NCBI GenBank assembly: GCA_013816725.1
Contig: JACDEA010000096.1
Location: 1 to 7,556, forward strand
DNA length: 7,556 nucleotides
Direction of reading: 5' to 3'
From: Actinomycetota bacterium
GTDB lineage: Bacteria; Actinomycetota; Acidimicrobiia; Acidimicrobiales; JACDEA01
The notes below the pieces were generated by a model. It saw nothing but the letters and a program-made list of their open reading frames with translations. It was not told the origin of the DNA and ran no database searches. Below are positions 5,472-7,556 of this stretch, piece by piece. A program made the translations under genes and the position numbers. The stretch's first letter is position 1. The number at the start of each line of letters is the position of its first letter.

Positions 5472-7556
5472 GTGCTGGAACAGCGACCGACACCAAACCT
5501 CTCCCATCCAGTTCCGGCGGGCAACGCGACGACCGAAGTCGAGCTACCGAGGGACGGACTCGGGTACCGCCTGAAGAACAAGCTCCTCGGGCCGCCGCTC
5601 CACAACGACGACCTTCAGCACGAGCGCCTCGGCAAGCCCACCGCCCTCGCCGTCTTCGCGTCGGACAACCTCTCGTCGGTCGCCTACGGCACCGAGGAGA
5701 TTCTCCGCCACCTCGTCCCCTTCGTGGGGGTTGCCGCGTTCGCGCTGGTGATGCCGATCACGTTGATGTTGGTCGTGATGCTGGCCTTCCTGATCCTGTC
5801 GTACCGCCAAACGATCAAGGCCTACCCGACGGCCGGCGGCGCCTACGTCGTGACGCGCGACAACTTCGGGCTGAACTCGGCGCTCGTCGCCGGCGTGTCG
5901 CTGCTGATCGACTACGTCCTGACGGTGGCCGTGTCGGTGTCGGCGGGAACCGCGGCGCTGTCGTCGGCCTTCCCGGCACTGGTTCCGTACGCGGTGCCGA
6001 TCGCAGTGGGGTTCATCGGCATCATCGCCTACGGCAACCTCCGTGGCGTCCGCGAGTCGGGTCGCATCTTCGCGGTGCCGACCTACTTCTTCCTCGTCAC
6101 CATGATGCTGATGCTGGCCGTCGGTCTGTTCCGAACGTTCTTCGGTCACCTGCCGGTCGAGTCGCTGGACCGGCCCGGCCTGATGGAACTGGGCAACCCC
6201 GGCGCCGGGTTCCTGCACGGCGCCACGTTGTTCATATTCCTGCGCGCCTTCGCGTCCGGCGGCGCCGCGGTGACCGGCGTCGAAGCGATCTCCAACGGCG
6301 TACCGGCCTTCCGAGCGCCCGAATCGAGGAACGCCAGCCAAACCCTGACCCTGATGGGCACGACCCTGGGCGTGATGTTCCTGGGTCTGTCGTTCCTGGT
6401 GTCGAAGATGCACGTCGCCCCGTACGAGCACGGCACCCCGACGGTGATCTCACAGGTCGGCAAGCTCGTCTTCGGTGGCGGCCCGGTGGGGTCCGTTCTC
6501 TACTTTTCGCTTCAGGCGGGGACGATGCTGATCCTCGTACTGGCGGCCAACACCAGTTTCGCCGACTTTCCTCGCCTCGCCAGCTTCGTCGGCGGCGACA
6601 ACTTCCTGCCGCGTCAGCTCATGAGCCGCGGGCACCGCCTCGTATTTTCCAACGGGGTCATCTCGCTAGCCGCGTCGGCAACGGTTCTGGTGATCGTCAC
6701 CGGGGCGAAGGTCGACCACCTCATCCCGCTCTACGCGGTGGGCGTGTTCACCAGCTTCACCCTGTCGCAGGCCGGTATGGCCCGTCATCATCTGAAGCTG
6801 CGCGAGCCGGGCTGGCGGCGGGGCCTGTTCATCAACGGTGTCGGCGCGGTGATGACCGCGGTCGTCGACGTCATCATCGGCGTCACCAAGTTCAAGCCCG
6901 CGGGCGCCATCCTCGGAGCGTGGGTCATCATCCTCCTCGTACCCGTGCTGGTCGTCGTCCTCAAGCGACTGCAAAAGCAGTACAGCCGCGAGGGCGACGT
7001 GCTCGAAAGCGACGTTCCCGCAGCGGCCACCGCGCCGATCCTTCGCCGGCACGTCGTGTTGGTCTTCGTCGATCGCCTCGATCAAGCCAGTGCCCGGGCC
7101 ATCCAGTACGCCCGCACGATCACGCCCGACGAGTTGCGCGCCGTGCACTTCGTAACCGACTCGGTCAAGGCCGAGGAACTGCGGTTTGCATGGGAGCGTC
7201 TCGGGCTCAGCCGCGTCCCGTTGGAACTCGTCGACTGCCCCGACCGGCGCCTCACCCGCGCCGCGGTGGAAACGGTGGCGTTGGAACTGGCCGATGCGCA
7301 GACCGAGGTCACGGTGTTGCTTCCCGACCGCAAGTACAGCGGACTCTGGCACCGCGTCCTCCATGACCAGACCGCGGAATCGATCACCCGCGCCGTCTCG
7401 CGATTGCCGCACGCCAACGTGACCGCAGTGCCCTTCCATTTCGGGGGAGACCACTCCCCCACGCCCCTGCGGATCGTGTCGGCCGGCGGCGCCCGCAAAG
7501 CCGGCGCCGCCCGCGGGGCGCGCAGCGCGGTGGCCGACGCACCGCTGCACCCGAGC
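5472..7556 (+). CDS. KimA-like APC-superfamily transporter with C-terminal USP-like domain (3' end outside window)
   Basis: An uninterrupted frame of 695 codons from GTG 5472 to the window edge, with no stop. A polar N-terminus (1-55) is followed by about twelve hydrophobic segments (roughly 56-510). The first membrane segment reads RLGKPTALAVFASDNLSSVA, then YGTEEIL. Also seen are YPTAGGAYVVTRDNFG in an early loop, VTGVEAISNGVPAFRAPES in the sixth helix region, and ANTSFADFPRLASF. These are features of the KimA/YdaO group, high-affinity potassium-proton symporters of the APC/KUP type. D65 and Y72 have the same 7-residue spacing as the KimA ion-site Asp and Tyr, and T268 matches its helix-6 Thr, as I recall that structure. 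Residues about 526-656 look like a universal-stress-protein fold (HVVLVFVDRLDQASARAIQY). The equivalent cytosolic region of Bacillus KimA binds c-di-AMP. An amino-acid permease is the alternative. The Ala/Gly/Arg-rich end looks like a disordered tail. Confidence 0.87.
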   Translation, partial: MLEQRPTPNLSHPVPAGNATTEVELPRDGLGYRLKNKLLGPPLHNDDLQHERLGKPTALAVFASDNLSSVAYGTEEILRHLVPFVGVAAFALVMPITLMLVVMLAFLILSYRQTIKAYPTAGGAYVVTRDNFGLNSALVAGVSLLIDYVLTVAVSVSAGTAALSSAFPALVPYAVPIAVGFIGIIAYGNLRGVRESGRIFAVPTYFFLVTMMLMLAVGLFRTFFGHLPVESLDRPGLMELGNPGAGFLHGATLFIFLRAFASGGAAVTGVEAISNGVPAFRAPESRNASQTLTLMGTTLGVMFLGLSFLVSKMHVAPYEHGTPTVISQVGKLVFGGGPVGSVLYFSLQAGTMLILVLAANTSFADFPRLASFVGGDNFLPRQLMSRGHRLVFSNGVISLAASATVLVIVTGAKVDHLIPLYAVGVFTSFTLSQAGMARHHLKLREPGWRRGLFINGVGAVMTAVVDVIIGVTKFKPAGAILGAWVIILLVPVLVVVLKRLQKQYSREGDVLESDVPAAATAPILRRHVVLVFVDRLDQASARAIQYARTITPDELRAVHFVTDSVKAEELRFAWERLGLSRVPLELVDCPDRRLTRAAVETVALELADAQTEVTVLLPDRKYSGLWHRVLHDQTAESITRAVSRLPHANVTAVPFHFGGDHSPTPLRIVSAGGARKAGAARGARSAVADAPLHPS

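Noticed and set aside
5544..6431. 295-codon open frame on the minus strand
   Set aside because: Antisense to the KimA-like membrane domain, composed mainly of Arg, Glu, Gln, His and Asp with no recognisable motif; a shadow frame.
6666..7550. 294-codon open frame on the minus strand
   Set aside because: It lies fully antisense to the KimA-like gene, its product is a low-complexity Arg/Asp/His-rich sequence, and the plus frame shows membrane segments and family motifs. It is a high-GC shadow.

Overview
The base composition (high GC), codon usage, tRNA without an encoded CCA tail and several apparently leaderless promoters point to a high-GC actinobacterium. An Acidimicrobiia-like lineage is plausible but is an impression, not a result. 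Nearly all of the window is ordinary chromosomal gene content. It holds seven complete protein genes, two genes cut by the window edges and one tRNA. No integrated phage, CRISPR array or intact transposase gene is present.

Layout. 1-1090 (+) is the 3' two-thirds of argS (arginyl-tRNA synthetase). Tail to tail with it, 9 bp away, is a single-domain response regulator (minus, 1474-1100). Back to back with the regulator is a tRNA-Arg(CCG) gene (+, 1496-1567), whose probable -10 box lies just upstream of the regulator start. Immediately behind the tRNA is a 50-bp cluster of AGACATC/GATGTCT repeats that looks like a stranded insertion-sequence end. A 536-aa fatty-acid/acyl-CoA ligase follows (minus, 3282-1672).

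3458-4063 (minus) is a compact two-gene toxin-antitoxin-like operon: an AbrB/MazE-fold antitoxin, then a small RelE-like basic protein. Upstream of it is a perfect 16-bp inverted repeat (4116-4166). Next is a secreted, membrane-anchored cupredoxin on a Thr/Ser-rich stalk (minus, 4939-4211). It is transcribed divergently from an RDD-family membrane protein (+, 5011-5433). From 5472 to the right edge runs a large APC-superfamily transporter resembling the potassium importer KimA, with a C-terminal USP-like cytosolic domain. It has no stop inside the window.

How the genes relate. argS and tRNA-Arg(CCG) are enzyme and substrate of one aminoacylation reaction. The AbrB-like and RelE-like genes form one operon. 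The other genes have no obvious shared pathway. The most informative recurring signal is regulatory: four genes without a Shine-Dalgarno sequence (regulator, antitoxin, cupredoxin, KimA-like) each have a TANNNT -10-like hexamer 6-7 nt before a start codon, as expected of leaderless mRNAs. The two genes with good SD sequences (acyl-CoA ligase, RDD) do not need this. I did not find a clearly new multi-gene system. The least explained items are the 16-bp inverted repeat, the repeat cluster beside the tRNA, and the pairing of an AbrB-fold antitoxin with a RelE-like toxin.
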